A stretch of 64,000 nucleotides of DNA from Pseudopedobacter saltans DSM 12145 (GCF_000190735.1 NC_015177.1:4278001-4342000); one strand, 5' to 3'; shown: positions 9,626 through 20,188, counted from the stretch's first letter. The notes: a model not told the origin generated them from the letters alone. Translations and numbers: made by a program.

Positions 9626-10333
9626 ATGAAACAAGATTTTTATGTCATAACCGATAAGGACATTTTATATGAGGATAACCACCTGATAGCGATCTACAAA
9701 AAAGCAGGCTGGATTGTACAGGTTGATGACACAGGAGATCTTTCTCTGGACGAGATGGTTAAAAGCTATATCGCCGAAAAATATAAAAAGCCAAATGGAG
9801 CTTTTTTAGGTGTAGTTCATAGGTTAGACAGACCCGTAAGTGGTGTTATCCTTTTTGCTAAAACATCTAAAGCGTTAGATCGGGTAAACAAAATGTTTAA
9901 AGAAAGGGAAATGCATAAGACTTATTGGGCAGTGGTTAAAAATAAACCATCTAAAATGAGTGGGAACCTGGTGCATTGGTTAGTTAAAAATCCACGTAAG
10001 AATATTACCACAGCATATAATCAAGAAGTGCCAAACGGACAAAGGGCAGAATTGAATTTTAAAGTTATTGGTCATATAGATGGTTATTATGTAATAGAAG
10101 TTGATCCCATTACAGGACGTCCTCATCAGATCAGAGTACAGATGGCAAGTTTAGGAAGTCCTATTGTTGGCGACAACAAATATGGCTATCCAAGAGGTAG
10201 CAGAACAAAAAGTATTTCTCTGCATGCGAAGCGATTAGAGTTTATACATCCTGTGAAAAAAGAAAAGATTGTTATAGAAGCTCCTTTGCCTAAAGATGGC
10301 TTCTGGAATAAATTCACTTCTTTGGAGAAATAA
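9626..10333 (+). CDS. RluA-family pseudouridine synthase
   Basis: 235 residues, without an S4 domain. Isomerises uridine to pseudouridine in structured RNA. Seen: the catalytic motif HRLDRPVSGV with Asp68, FAKTSKALDRVNKMF, and the RNA-contacting PITGRPHQIRVQMASLGSPIVGD region in the second half. The absence of an S4 domain and the short length resemble the RluA/YqcB subgroup rather than RluD, so the target site in rRNA or tRNA is open. The 158-bp gap upstream carries two related short repeats (ttcattggtaaattg, ttcattagtaaattg). The stop codon abuts that of the patatin gene. Confidence 0.92.
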   Translation: MKQDFYVITDKDILYEDNHLIAIYKKAGWIVQVDDTGDLSLDEMVKSYIAEKYKKPNGAFLGVVHRLDRPVSGVILFAKTSKALDRVNKMFKEREMHKTYWAVVKNKPSKMSGNLVHWLVKNPRKNITTAYNQEVPNGQRAELNFKVIGHIDGYYVIEVDPITGRPHQIRVQMASLGSPIVGDNKYGYPRGSRTKSISLHAKRLEFIHPVKKEKIVIEAPLPKDGFWNKFTSLEK

Positions 10334-11365
10334 CTAGATTTTCAATTCTTCGGGATGTCTCCTCAGATCAATTAATTTATCTACAATTCTATCAAGTAAT
10401 AAGTTTCTTTCGCTGATTAGACGATCGGCGAGTGAAACCAATTTTTTGATATTTTTAGGAGTTGCGGCATCCAGGCGTTCGTCTACACTTTGCATATCCT
10501 TTGGTTCCAATCTTATGTACTGCTTGGAAATACCCAGGAAAGAACAAATCTGCATCATATAAAAATGACTTATCTCTGTGGCACCGCTCATCATCATATC
10601 TAATAATGCCGGTACAACAAATAATGCTTTGGTTTGTCTGATTTCATCGCTGTCGTAAGACTTTTTAGAAATACCTGTACCTAAAGAAAGTATATAAACA
10701 TCTTTGGTTACTACTTCACCCGGATCTTTTTTTATTTCTACAAAAGCACTCAGGGTCGGATTGGTAGCAAACATGCCGCCATCTAACAGTGGATATCTAA
10801 CGCCGGCCAGAGAATAAATCTCTGCGACGCTAAAATAGGTTGGAGCTGCGGAAGTTGCCCGACACACGTCTTTTACATAAAAATCTCTATGAGTCCCTCT
10901 CGATTTTGCAGTCGTTTGCCTAAAGAAATGTGCTTTTCTCAGTTCGATGTTGTACGCCGTTATGATACAGGGTTTGATGAGTTCACTAAGTTTAGTTTTC
11001 TTAAAATACTTTTCAAGAATTTCTTCCCACGCTTTGTCATTATATTTTTCTGTTACCCAACCAAAATTGGCTAGTATTTTCTTAAAAGGAGTTGTCTGAA
11101 AAATTTCCGTTCCATGTTTAAGATATAGATCAAGCGCCTCTTCTGCTGAGAATTTAGGGCGGGATGGATCGTGATCGGAAGGACAAAGTAATAGGCTGGT
11201 TAATATTCCACCGGTACTTGTCCCTGCATAAAAGTCAAAATAATCTGTTATTGAAGCATTGGGGTCCTCTGTCTTTGCTCTTAATCTTTCTTCCAAGCTG
11301 ACCAAAATCATCCCGGGAATGATCCCTTTTATTCCGCCTCCATCTATTGATAAGATAACCTTCAT
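10334..11365 (-). CDS. Patatin-like phospholipase
   Basis: 343-residue cytoplasmic acyl hydrolase. Seen: oxyanion motif DGGGIKG (8-14), nucleophile elbow GTSTG with Ser50, and the dyad Asp195 in LLDGGMF. These three make the Ser/Asp catalytic pair complete. The family cleaves acyl chains from phospholipids. The domain resembles the patatins used as effectors in CBASS defence (CapV), but no nucleotide cyclase, HORMA or Trip13 gene lies beside it, and its neighbours are an RNA modification gene and the DsbD genes, so a housekeeping lipase role is the simpler reading. It ends exactly where the RluA gene ends on the other strand. Confidence 0.9.
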   Translation of the reverse strand: MKVILSIDGGGIKGIIPGMILVSLEERLRAKTEDPNASITDYFDFYAGTSTGGILTSLLLCPSDHDPSRPKFSAEEALDLYLKHGTEIFQTTPFKKILANFGWVTEKYNDKAWEEILEKYFKKTKLSELIKPCIITAYNIELRKAHFFRQTTAKSRGTHRDFYVKDVCRATSAAPTYFSVAEIYSLAGVRYPLLDGGMFATNPTLSAFVEIKKDPGEVVTKDVYILSLGTGISKKSYDSDEIRQTKALFVVPALLDMMMSGATEISHFYMMQICSFLGISKQYIRLEPKDMQSVDERLDAATPKNIKKLVSLADRLISERNLLLDRIVDKLIDLRRHPEELKI

Positions 11366-11640
11366 TCAATGGCATAAGTTTAATAACGAACCTAATGTAA
11401 AAATTATTTGATACATTTTTAATATTAATCAAAAATGAAGTGATATGTTCTGTGTTTGGATTAATGTAGAGTTTTGTCAGTATTTAACCAGTTTTACTTC
11501 AAATTAGGGGAATGAGGATGAGTGTAACCAAAATTTTATATCAGAGAAAGGCTATTTGAAACAAATAAGTTAAATTGCAACATTATATACATGAGGCTGA
11601 TTTGGCTAATCTTGATTAGAAATCTTAATATTTACGCTAT

Positions 11641-12087
11641 ATGAAAAATGTATTAATGGCAGTATTTTCTGTTCTTTTCGCAATAGGAGCTCAGGCTCAA
11701 ATTTTAAATCCTGTAAAATGGAGTTATGCAGCAAAAAAAGTAAATGACAAGGAAGCAGTTGTCTTTCTAAAAGCAACCATTCAGCCTGGATGGAATATCT
11801 ATTCTCAGCATGTAGAAGAGGGAGGTCCCATACCAACAAGTTTTAAATTTACAGCAGCAAAGACATTCAGTTTAATCGGAAATGTTATCGAACCTAATCC
11901 TCTGTCTAAATTCGAAAAGACTTTCGGTATGAATGTTACATACTTTCATAATTCTGTTGTTTTTCAACAAAAAATAAAATTAAACGCAAAGGAAGCAGTG
12001 GTTAAAGGAACACTTGAATACATGGCATGTAATGATAAACAGTGTTTACCTCCCAAAGAAATAGATTTTAGTATAGCTGTTAAATAA
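11641..12087 (+). CDS. Periplasmic DsbD N-terminal-type (nDsbD) protein
   Basis: 148 residues with a Sec signal (MKNVLMAVFSVLFAIGAQAQ) and an immunoglobulin-like nDsbD domain. The motif MACNDKQCLPP holds the redox Cys pair (C-x4-C) that accepts electrons from the DsbD membrane domain and passes them to periplasmic thiol proteins. In E. coli this domain is the N-terminus of DsbD; here it is a separate gene 13 bp before the membrane part. The two genes very likely form one operon and a three-part electron relay. Confidence 0.88.
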   Translation: MKNVLMAVFSVLFAIGAQAQILNPVKWSYAAKKVNDKEAVVFLKATIQPGWNIYSQHVEEGGPIPTSFKFTAAKTFSLIGNVIEPNPLSKFEKTFGMNVTYFHNSVVFQQKIKLNAKEAVVKGTLEYMACNDKQCLPPKEIDFSIAVK

Positions 12088-12100
12088 ACTATCTGAGGAT

Positions 12101-13792
12101 ATGAGATTTAAGTTCCCGTCTTTTTTTGCTCTTTTTTTTGTTTGTTTTTTACAATTTGGAAACCTGGAGGCGAAAAATAGTGATACCGTTTCTTTTGAGG
12201 GATTAGAATTTGTTGACATAGATGAAAATGCTGATACACTTGACTCTGCTTCATCAAAGCAAACTACTTTAAAGAATGTATCCGGAGATAAAGAGAATAA
12301 TGGGATAAAAGATCAAGGCACACTTATAGCAAAAGAACAGGAATCAAGGTCTCTCTGGAGTATTTTTATCGCAGGATTTTTAGGTGGATTTGCGGCTTTA
12401 TTGATGCCTTGTATCTTTCCAATGCTACCATTAACGGTAAGTTTTTTTACAAAGAAAAGCCATTCAAAAGCGAAGTCGGTTAGTCAGGCACTTATTTACG
12501 GTCTCTCCATTATTTTGATTTACGTTGTTTTGGGCTTGCTGGTTACCGTAGCTTTTGGAGCTGACGCATTAAATGAGCTCTCGACAAATGGAATATTCAA
12601 TTTTGTTTTTTTCCTCTTGTTAGTGGTTTTTGCGGTTTCATTCTTTGGTGCATTCGAAATTACATTGCCTTCTAAATGGATAAATCGAGTGGATGAGAAA
12701 TCCAATAAAAGTGGTTTTACAGGGCTGTTTTTTATGGCTTTAACTTTGGCATTGGTTTCTTTTTCCTGTACAGGACCAATTATAGGAACTTTATTGGTGC
12801 AGGCAGCTTCGATGGGAGATTTATTGGGTCCAGCTATAGGAATGTTTGGATTTGCCTTAGCGCTTGCCATTCCATTTGCACTTTTTGCAATGTTCCCAAG
12901 TTGGCTTAAAAGTTTACCAAAATCAGGTGGCTGGCTAAACAGTGTGAAAGTAGTTTTAGGTTTTTTAGAATTGGCATTGGCACTTAAATTTTTAAGTAAT
13001 GTCGATTTGGCGTATCATTGGAATTGGTTTGATCGGGAGATCTTCTTAGTATTGTGGATAGTCATATTTGGATTATTAGGGTTATATCTTTTAGGTAAGA
13101 TCCGTTTCTCTCACGATTCTCCGGTTGAATATGTCTCTATTCCAAGATTGTTCCTGGCGATAATCACGCTTTCATTCACAATTTATATGATACCGGGTTT
13201 ATGGGGAGCGCCTTTAAGTTCTATCTCTGCATTTTTGCCGCCTCAGGCTACGCAAGACTTTGATTTATATACTCCTTCTATTTCTGGTGGCGTTTCGACG
13301 GTACAAAAAAGCAATAAATCAAAAAAATATAGCGATATATTCCATGCACCGTTAAATCTGGATACTTTTTTCGATTATGAAGAAGGTATGGCCTATGCAA
13401 AGGAAGTTGATAAACCTGTGATGCTGGATTTTACAGGGCATGCCTGTGTGAACTGCCGTAAAATGGAAGCCAGCGTTTGGCCGGATAAGAATGTATATAG
13501 TCGTTTAGCTAATGATTATGTAATTATTCAGTTATATGTTGATGATAAGACCGCACTTCCTTTAGAAGAACAAACAATTTCTTCTTTTAGCGGAAAGAAA
13601 ATAAAAACGATAGGTAATAAGTGGAGTGATTTTCAGGCCGCTAAATATAATGCCAATTCGCAACCTTATTATGTGCTTTTAGATCATGAAGGAAATGTAC
13701 TTGTGACTCCCATTGGCGCTGATTATAACGCGGAAAGTTATTTGAAGTTTTTAGATAGCGGGCTCGAGAGATTTAAAGCTTCCGGGCGATAA
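12101..13792 (+). CDS. dsbD: DsbD membrane domain with C-terminal thioredoxin domain
   Basis: 563 residues. Moves electrons from cytoplasmic thioredoxin across the inner membrane to the periplasm. Seen: a signal-like N-terminus, about 75 polar residues, eight predicted helices (about 85-375) with the redox cysteines Cys104 in LMPCIFPMLP and Cys223 in FSCTGPI, and a periplasmic thioredoxin domain with the active site C449-V-N-C452 (GHACVNCRKME). The N-terminal nDsbD module is missing because it is encoded by the preceding gene. Substrates may include cytochrome maturation factors or other thioredoxin-like proteins, which the sequence does not show. Confidence 0.93.
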   Translation: MRFKFPSFFALFFVCFLQFGNLEAKNSDTVSFEGLEFVDIDENADTLDSASSKQTTLKNVSGDKENNGIKDQGTLIAKEQESRSLWSIFIAGFLGGFAALLMPCIFPMLPLTVSFFTKKSHSKAKSVSQALIYGLSIILIYVVLGLLVTVAFGADALNELSTNGIFNFVFFLLLVVFAVSFFGAFEITLPSKWINRVDEKSNKSGFTGLFFMALTLALVSFSCTGPIIGTLLVQAASMGDLLGPAIGMFGFALALAIPFALFAMFPSWLKSLPKSGGWLNSVKVVLGFLELALALKFLSNVDLAYHWNWFDREIFLVLWIVIFGLLGLYLLGKIRFSHDSPVEYVSIPRLFLAIITLSFTIYMIPGLWGAPLSSISAFLPPQATQDFDLYTPSISGGVSTVQKSNKSKKYSDIFHAPLNLDTFFDYEEGMAYAKEVDKPVMLDFTGHACVNCRKMEASVWPDKNVYSRLANDYVIIQLYVDDKTALPLEEQTISSFSGKKIKTIGNKWSDFQAAKYNANSQPYYVLLDHEGNVLVTPIGADYNAESYLKFLDSGLERFKASGR

Positions 13793-13879
13793 AATTTATT
13801 CGATTTATTCGATGGGAATTTTACGCACTGGTACCCGGAAGGTATTCAAATGCTTTAATATAGTTTTAATATTTGTAAG

Positions 13880-15760
13880 TTAAGGAGTAAATACTTTTAC
13901 CCTCATTAGTTTCGAGTGATTTTGGTAATACAAATATCCGTCTTCTTTAACTTCAGCAAAACGAGAACTTATTAGAGAATTGTTTTTGGCCAAGATAATT
14001 GCCTTGTTGTCGGACGGATTCAGACAAAACAGTTGCCCATTTTGACTATCTATACCATATATGAGACCGTCTTTTCCCAAACTTTCACTTAATACAATCC
14101 TCGCTCTTTTACCCGACGAGTTTTCTACTGAAGTTTTAGTGATTGTTTTTTTATGTATGGGATCAAAAACATATATTGTGTCAATTGCCGATCCATATAT
14201 CATTCCATTATTGCCAAGTACCGCTTTCCCGTAGGAACTGGCTCCTTTTACAGGTTGTTCAGTATAAATAACTTGCTGTCGAATAGGATCCCATAAAATA
14301 ATAGCTGCCTCCTTTTCTGTTGGTTTCGCACTAGATCCTCCTTGAATAGACGATGTTAGAAAAAGTTCGCCAGTCTCTTTTACTACAGTTATAGACATCA
14401 AACTTTGATTGTGAACTATATTTTGAAAAACTTTGGTCTCTAGTGATTTCGGATTTATCCGTACTAAAGTTCCGCCTAGAAATCCCTTAATTGGAATAGT
14501 AGGACTGTATATATAGCCATCAGGTGCAGGCACTAATTGTAATGGTCTTTCCTGTTTCGCGATGTTGTGTAAACTAGCGACAGCTTTTTGATTTATCGGA
14601 GTACCATCTGTATCTATATCAAAAACATCTATATATCCTCCGGTATAACTGCTTGTGAATAATCGCTTGTTGTAAGCTAAGAGATCATAAGTTTGTACCC
14701 TGCCTCGAGTTAGAAGGCCCAGGTCATTCATTTTACCGTTATTAATATCATATGTGAAGATATGGCCTGGTTTCATTCCGCTTCCGTATAGTTTACCATT
14801 ATAGATATCTCCAATGCTAAATACTTCATGTGCACTGGGTTTAAAACTGCTTTTTACTATTAGCTGTTCCTTGGTTTTCTGATTCTCGAGAACAAGGTTT
14901 CCTTCTTTGTTTAAGTATAAAGCCCGAACGTCTCCGTATAAATTATCAAGAGTTTCAACAGATGTGTTGCGTGTCTTTCCTTCCTCTATCTTATCTTCTG
15001 TGCATAAAAAAACGGTATTACCTTTTTTACCATAAACTTTGCCGTCATTTGCTCGCCAAATTTGGGCAGCTCCATAGGTCATTAATTTTTTTGGTAGAAG
15101 CTGCTTTTTTGTATCGGTCTTAGGGTTATATGACCAAAGCTCTCCGTGTTGCATCCCTGTAGGAAAGTATATAATTCCGTCTTTATCCGATGCAGGATTA
15201 ATGACGTATTCACTTCCGCTGTTTTCAGAAACTCTATCAATTATTTTTACCTCTTCTGTGTTTGGATTAAGTATAGCAACAGATGCCCGAGGGTAAGTAC
15301 CAATATAAATTTTACCATCCGGAGCTATAGTAAAGCTCTTTTTCATCCAATATTGAGCCATACTTTTATTACCTATCGTTTCAATCTTGCCTAAACGGAT
15401 ATCGTATTTTAAAAATTGTCCCTCTTTACCTGTAAATAAGTAAATATAACGTTCAGAGACTTTAAATAATAAAAGAGCATTTGCTTTTCCGTATTTGGCC
15501 AAATCGACTTCAATCAATTTACCATCTTTAATATTTACGCCTATCAATACATTTTTTTCAGCATCAGTAAAAGCACCCCATGCTATAGGCCCAGTTACTT
15601 CGTCTGTGGTCACAAATTCGATATCTAATGGGGTTCTAACAGGTTGTCCCAAATCTTCAAATATGTATGATTTCTGTTGAGCAAAACAAAAGTTTGCCAT
15701 GCTTATAAATAGCAAACATTTTCCTAAGATAATAAACCTAATGATGGTACTAATATTCAT
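13880..15760 (-). CDS. Exported beta-propeller protein of unknown function
   Basis: 626-residue protein with a signal peptide (residues about 1-27, ending in FCFAQ) and about ten or more short blades with recurring patterns such as DGKIYIGTYP, DGIIYFPTG, NGMIYGSAID and DGLIYGIDS. The repeat spacing suggests two beta-propellers of the SMP-30/PQQ-like type. No catalytic or metal site of gluconolactonase or quinoprotein type could be identified. It stands alone between dsbD and prfC, convergent with dsbD. A role in binding a carbohydrate or protein ligand outside the cytoplasm is possible, but no function can be assigned. Confidence 0.75.
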   Translation of the reverse strand: MNISTIIRFIILGKCLLFISMANFCFAQQKSYIFEDLGQPVRTPLDIEFVTTDEVTGPIAWGAFTDAEKNVLIGVNIKDGKLIEVDLAKYGKANALLLFKVSERYIYLFTGKEGQFLKYDIRLGKIETIGNKSMAQYWMKKSFTIAPDGKIYIGTYPRASVAILNPNTEEVKIIDRVSENSGSEYVINPASDKDGIIYFPTGMQHGELWSYNPKTDTKKQLLPKKLMTYGAAQIWRANDGKVYGKKGNTVFLCTEDKIEEGKTRNTSVETLDNLYGDVRALYLNKEGNLVLENQKTKEQLIVKSSFKPSAHEVFSIGDIYNGKLYGSGMKPGHIFTYDINNGKMNDLGLLTRGRVQTYDLLAYNKRLFTSSYTGGYIDVFDIDTDGTPINQKAVASLHNIAKQERPLQLVPAPDGYIYSPTIPIKGFLGGTLVRINPKSLETKVFQNIVHNQSLMSITVVKETGELFLTSSIQGGSSAKPTEKEAAIILWDPIRQQVIYTEQPVKGASSYGKAVLGNNGMIYGSAIDTIYVFDPIHKKTITKTSVENSSGKRARIVLSESLGKDGLIYGIDSQNGQLFCLNPSDNKAIILAKNNSLISSRFAEVKEDGYLYYQNHSKLMRVKVFTP

Positions 15761-15949
15761 GAGTATATTAAAATCTATAATGGTGTACGTACCCGAATGT
15801 GTTAAAAATAGAAAGAATCATTCAGTCTATTTAAAATAACATTCTTGAGTATGGTTATCTAAGTAAAGCAATAATTCCCAAAGTTCAAAACGAAGGAATA
15901 TTTTGAACGAGGTTAAAGCTCTGCTATAAATGAGTTAAAAATCTGCGGA

Positions 15950-17536
15950 CTATCTATCCCACTCAGATGTCTCATGGAATACAATTCCAGGATATTGTTT
16001 AGCCGTATATTCCAAATCCCATGCAGAAGATGAAAAGAATACCGGTCTGTCTTCCTTATCGAAACCAATTCTTGAGGCCTGAGTTCTTAAAAAGTTTTGC
16101 ATATCCGAAGGGTTTTCTGCGGAAACCCAGCTTGCTTTGGAATAGTTTAAACCTCTGAATTGACAAGAAGCACCATATTCATGTAATAAACGGAATTGGA
16201 TAACTTCAAACTGTAGTTCGCCTACTGTACCAATTACTTTTCTGTTCCCCGGATTTACGATGAAAAGCTGAGCTACCCCTTCATCGCTTAATTGCATAAT
16301 ACCTTTTTCCAGCTGTTTAGTTTTCATCGGATCAGTATTCTCTAATTCCCTGAAGATTTCAGGAGAAAAGCTTGGAATGCCTAAGACCTGTAATTTTTCG
16401 CCTTCTGTTAAAGTATCTCCAATCTTAAAGTTTCCCGCGTCGTATAAGCCAATTACATCTCCCGGATAGGCTTCTTCAACCAAACTTTTACTATCGGCCA
16501 TAAAACTTGTTGGCGAAGCAAATTTTAATTTTTTATTCAATCTCGTATGAAGATAGAAAGTGTTTCTTTCAAACTTTCCGGAAGTGACTCTGCAGAATGC
16601 AATCCTATCTCTGTGATTTGGGTCTAAGTTTGCGTGAATTTTGAAAATAAATCCAGTGAATTTCTTTTCTATCGGCTCTATCATTCTAACATCTGATTCA
16701 CGGGCCTGAGGGAAAGGAGCAATTTGAATAAATGTTTCTAAAAGCTCTTTAACCCCAAAATTATTAATAGCTGAACCAAAAAATACGGGAGCTAAATATC
16801 CAGAACGATACAGATTAACGTCAAACGGTTCAAAAACACCTTCAACCAGTTCGGATTCTTCGCGTAATTTATTTGCCGGAACCTCACCAATCAACTGATC
16901 CAATTGAGGATCGGATAAATCATTAATCAGAATGTTATCGTCAGAGATTTCCTTTTTGTTTGCACTATAAAGATTTAAAACTTTATTGTTTAATTGATAA
17001 ACACCCTTAAACCTATCGCCCATTCCAATAGGCCAGCTTAAAGGACGGGTTGAGATATGCAGTTCCTTTTCAACTTCTTCCAATAAATCGAAAGGATCTT
17101 TACCCTCCCGGTCCATTTTATTGATGAATACAATAACCGGAGTGTTACGCATTCTACAAACCTGCATTAATTTTCTGGTTTGTTCCTCCACACCTTTCAC
17201 ACAGTCGATTACCAAAATAACCGAATCAACGGCTGTTAAAGTACGATAAGTGTCTTCCGCGAAATCTTTGTGACCCGGGGTGTCCAGAATGTTGATCTTG
17301 GCACCGTTGTATTCAAATCCCATTACAGAAGTAGCAACCGAAATTCCTCTTTGTTTCTCGATTTCCATAAAATCGGAAGTAGCCGTTTTTTCAGCTTTGT
17401 TTCTTTTAACAGTTCCCGCTTTCTGAATAGCACCTCCAAAAAGTAATAACTTTTCTGTCAGCGTAGTTTTTCCAGCATCGGGGTGACTGATGATACCAAA
17501 GGTTCTTCTCTTATTAATTTCTTGCTCCAACGTCAT
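15950..17536 (-). CDS. prfC: Peptide chain release factor 3
   Basis: 528-residue translational GTPase that recycles RF1/RF2 from the ribosome after termination. Seen: G1 SHPDAGKTT (17-25), G3 [21 protein letters not shown]4 NKMD, and the RF3-specific C-terminal part with TVGELQFEV. The SHPDAGKTT and FAEDTYRTL signatures separate it from EF-G and LepA. Full family length. A well-formed promoter lies directly upstream and the gene stands alone. Confidence 0.97.
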   Translation of the reverse strand: MTLEQEINKRRTFGIISHPDAGKTTLTEKLLLFGGAIQKAGTVKRNKAEKTATSDFMEIEKQRGISVATSVMGFEYNGAKINILDTPGHKDFAEDTYRTLTAVDSVILVIDCVKGVEEQTRKLMQVCRMRNTPVIVFINKMDREGKDPFDLLEEVEKELHISTRPLSWPIGMGDRFKGVYQLNNKVLNLYSANKKEISDDNILINDLSDPQLDQLIGEVPANKLREESELVEGVFEPFDVNLYRSGYLAPVFFGSAINNFGVKELLETFIQIAPFPQARESDVRMIEPIEKKFTGFIFKIHANLDPNHRDRIAFCRVTSGKFERNTFYLHTRLNKKLKFASPTSFMADSKSLVEEAYPGDVIGLYDAGNFKIGDTLTEGEKLQVLGIPSFSPEIFRELENTDPMKTKQLEKGIMQLSDEGVAQLFIVNPGNRKVIGTVGELQFEVIQFRLLHEYGASCQFRGLNYSKASWVSAENPSDMQNFLRTQASRIGFDKEDRPVFFSSSAWDLEYTAKQYPGIVFHETSEWDR

Positions 17537-17561
17537 CTTATCGGGATTTTTTTTAGTGGCG

Positions 17562-17592
17562 CAAAAATAAGGGAATTAATTGGAGTATCAAA
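17562..17592 (-). promoter_or_regulatory. Probable prfC promoter
   Basis: On the minus strand, TATTTTTG (complement of 17562-17569) and TTG (complement of 17589-17591, within CTTTG) are separated by exactly 19 bp, matching the Bacteroidetes TTG / TAnnTTTG consensus. The start codon of prfC is about 25 bp downstream. Confidence 0.7.
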
Positions 17593-17761
17593 GATCGTAT
17601 ACAATAGGTTACCTATTGAATTAGAAAAGGTTTGCTATGGATGCGTAATTTCTTTATCTGTGATATAATAAGGTTTTAAGGGAGCTCTAAATAAGAGGGT
17701 TATGACGATATGTTTCGAATTCCACATTTTTTGCCGCCTAAGAAACACCGTGTTAGATTTT

Positions 17762-19489
17762 TTAAAATAAGTGCTTATAGTTGGATTTAATAGTGTCAAA
17801 AACTTCGTCCATTTTTCCGCCAAGCATCAATTTGGCCATAGATTTTGTCATGCCAACTATTTGGTTTAACTCTATTTTTGGTGGCATAGCCAATGCATTA
17901 GGATTTGTAAATACATTTAACATATAGGGTCCGTTATGAGCAAAGGCTCTTTTTATGGCCTCTTCTACATCTTCTGGTTTGTGAATATTTTCACTATGTA
18001 TTCCCATGGCTTCGCCAACTTTTGCAAAATCAGGGTTTAACATATCTGTTGCATTGTCTTTTAATCCTGCAACCTGCATTTCCAGTCTAACCATCCCCAA
18101 TGCTCTGTTGTTAAAAATAATGATTTTTATCGGGAGCTTGTATTGATTTATCGTTGCCAGATCGCCCAATAACATAGATAAACCTCCATCTCCACAAAGT
18201 GCTATAACCTGCCTTTCGGGGTGCGAAAGTGCCGCGCCAATTGCCATAGGCATTGCATTCGCCATAGATCCATGGTTGAAAGAGCCCAGCATTTTTCTCC
18301 TTCCGGTAGATCGGATAAACCGGGCTCCCCAAACACAGGACATGCCGGTGTCTACCGTGAAAATTGTATCGTCATCTGCATGATTACAGATAGTAGAGGC
18401 TAAAAATTCGGGCTGTATATTGTCTTCAGAGCCATTGTCTTTTACATAAGTTTCTAAGTTTTCTTTTACTTTTGCGTAAAGTTTAAGCTGGCTTTCAAGA
18501 AAGCTACTGTCTTCCTTCTTATTTAAAAGCGGAATAAGTGCTTTTATCGTATCCGCTACATCTCCACAAAGGCCTAATTCCAATATTGCTCTTCTCCCTA
18601 ATCTTTCAGGAGCGGTGTCTATCTGAACAATCTTGTTTTTGACAGGCATAAAATCTTGATAAGGAAAGTCCGTTCCAAGTAAAATAACCAAATCAGATTC
18701 ATGCATGGCATGATAAGCAGAAGGGAGTCCCAGTAAACCGGTCATTCCTATTTCATTGGGATTATCATGCTGAATAATCATCTTTCCACGAAAGGAATAA
18801 CCAACCGGTGCATTTAAATAATTTGATAATTGAATAATTTCATGATATGCTTTTTCTGCACCAACACCACAGAACAATGTTATTTTGTTGTTTTCGTTAA
18901 TAAGCTGAGCTAATTGGTTTAATTCATTGTCATTTGGCCTGATAACAGGATTGGTAAAGAAAAACTGACTGGATGTCATATTCTCTTCGGCCGGAAGTTC
19001 AGATACATCTCCCGGAAGGCCTATTACCGCTGCACCTTTTTTGCTGATGGCATGTTGTATCGCATTTTGTAATATTCTGGGAGCTTGCTTAGCCGTGGTT
19101 ATCATTTGATTGTACACACTGCAGTCGTCAAAAAGCTTAATTGTATTTGTTTCCTGAAAAAAATCGGTGCCAAATTCGTAGGTGCTAATTGTTGATGCAA
19201 TTACGAGTAGCGGAACATGGGAACGGTTGGCATCGTATACTCCATTAATCAAGTGGACATGTCCCGGACCGCAACTTCCCGCACAACAAGCTAGTCCATC
19301 CAGTTCTGCCTCGGCGGCAGCAGCGTAGGCCCCAACTTCTTCATGTCTTACGTGAATCCATTCAATCTTTCCACTTTTCCTTACAGCTTCATTTAAGTGA
19401 TTCAGGCTATCACCTGTAACGGCATAGATTCTTTTAAGACCTGCATCAATAAGCCTCTCAACTAACTGCTCCGAAACATTTTTACTCAT
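17762..19489 (-). CDS. poxB: Thiamine-diphosphate pyruvate dehydrogenase (quinone), PoxB-like
   Basis: 575 residues. PoxB oxidatively decarboxylates pyruvate to acetate and CO2 and passes electrons to membrane quinone. Seen: N-terminal PYR domain with the catalytic Glu in VRHEEVGAYAA (about residue 50), a central FAD/nucleotide-type domain (about 190-330), and the C-terminal TPP domain with GDGGLSMLLGDLATI and the partner FNN of the GDG-x-NN motif. The last 25 residues (MLGGKMDEVFDTIKSNYKHLF region) resemble the membrane-binding tail of PoxB, which supports this call over acetolactate synthase or oxalyl-CoA decarboxylase. The ATG at 19489 (MSKNVSEQLVERL) is chosen over an upstream TTG. Confidence 0.88.
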   Translation of the reverse strand: MSKNVSEQLVERLIDAGLKRIYAVTGDSLNHLNEAVRKSGKIEWIHVRHEEVGAYAAAAEAELDGLACCAGSCGPGHVHLINGVYDANRSHVPLLVIASTISTYEFGTDFFQETNTIKLFDDCSVYNQMITTAKQAPRILQNAIQHAISKKGAAVIGLPGDVSELPAEENMTSSQFFFTNPVIRPNDNELNQLAQLINENNKITLFCGVGAEKAYHEIIQLSNYLNAPVGYSFRGKMIIQHDNPNEIGMTGLLGLPSAYHAMHESDLVILLGTDFPYQDFMPVKNKIVQIDTAPERLGRRAILELGLCGDVADTIKALIPLLNKKEDSSFLESQLKLYAKVKENLETYVKDNGSEDNIQPEFLASTICNHADDDTIFTVDTGMSCVWGARFIRSTGRRKMLGSFNHGSMANAMPMAIGAALSHPERQVIALCGDGGLSMLLGDLATINQYKLPIKIIIFNNRALGMVRLEMQVAGLKDNATDMLNPDFAKVGEAMGIHSENIHKPEDVEEAIKRAFAHNGPYMLNVFTNPNALAMPPKIELNQIVGMTKSMAKLMLGGKMDEVFDTIKSNYKHLF

Positions 19490-19586
19490 AATTGATGTTT
19501 TTATAAGGGTTAAATGTTTCAACAATAAGGTCTTAAGTTTTGTTTCAACAAAGGGAGGTAGTTGAAAAGGCAGAAGACAAAATAGC

Positions 19587-19619
19587 TTAAAAAAACAGCC
19601 TCACCATATAAGCGAGGCC
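19587..19619 (-). terminator. Rho-independent terminator of ndk
   Basis: On the minus strand a stem of gcctc / gaggc (with flanking partial pairing) closes a loop of about 11 nt and is followed by seven T (complement of 19588-19595). Confidence 0.7.
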
Positions 19620-19666
19620 ATTTCATCAAAACTTAAATAAAGTTCTTTTATATTTTAAATATGGGT

Positions 19667-20086
19667 CTAGTGTCTTTCGAAAGCATTGAAGAAGAAACGT
19701 CCTTCAATTTCAGCATTTTCGTCCGAATCAGAACCATGAACAGCGTTAGCATCAATCGATTTAGCGTATTTGTTACGTATAGTTCCTGGCTCAGCTTTGC
19801 TGGGATCAGTAGCACCAATTAATTTTCTGAAGTCTTCAACCGCATTGTCTTTTTCTAAAATAGCAGCTACAATAGGGCCCGAAGACATGAAGCTTACTAA
19901 TTCTCCGTAAAATGGGCGTTCAGCGTGAACGGCATAAAACTGACCCGCTGTTTCAGCTGTCAAGCTGGTATATTTCATTGCAATAATTTTAAATCCTGCA
20001 GCGATAATATCATTTAAAATAGCCCCAATGTGTCCGTTAGAGACAGCATCAGGTTTAATCATTGTAAAAGTTCTATTAGTAGCCAT
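19667..20086 (-). CDS. ndk: Nucleoside-diphosphate kinase
   Basis: 139 residues. Transfers the gamma-phosphate of ATP to nucleoside diphosphates through a phosphohistidine. Seen: [10 protein letters not shown] at the N-terminus, the catalytic His117 in [12 protein letters not shown], and the RNKYAKSID segment. Full length. The gene is divergent from nrnA across about 100 bp; a TATTTTTG -7-like element (complement of 20103-20110) lies in that space, without a clear -33 element. Confidence 0.97.
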   Translation of the reverse strand: MATNRTFTMIKPDAVSNGHIGAILNDIIAAGFKIIAMKYTSLTAETAGQFYAVHAERPFYGELVSFMSSGPIVAAILEKDNAVEDFRKLIGATDPSKAEPGTIRNKYAKSIDANAVHGSDSDENAEIEGRFFFNAFERH

Positions 20087-20188
20087 AATTTTATTTGTGA
20101 TGCAAAAATAAGTTTTTAAAATTACATCCTGAAGTATTGCACTTAATATTGCAATCTATTGTGTAACTTCGCAGGAATTTTACAATTG

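Noticed and set aside
10334-11365. Patatin as effector of a CBASS defence system
   Set aside because: No cyclase, HORMA, Trip13 or E1/E2-type gene lies nearby; neighbours are an RluA gene and dsbD genes.
12520-12870. Minus-strand open frame inside dsbD
   Set aside because: Shadow of the membrane-helix codons; low-complexity Lys/Ala/Thr/Pro composition with no start context.
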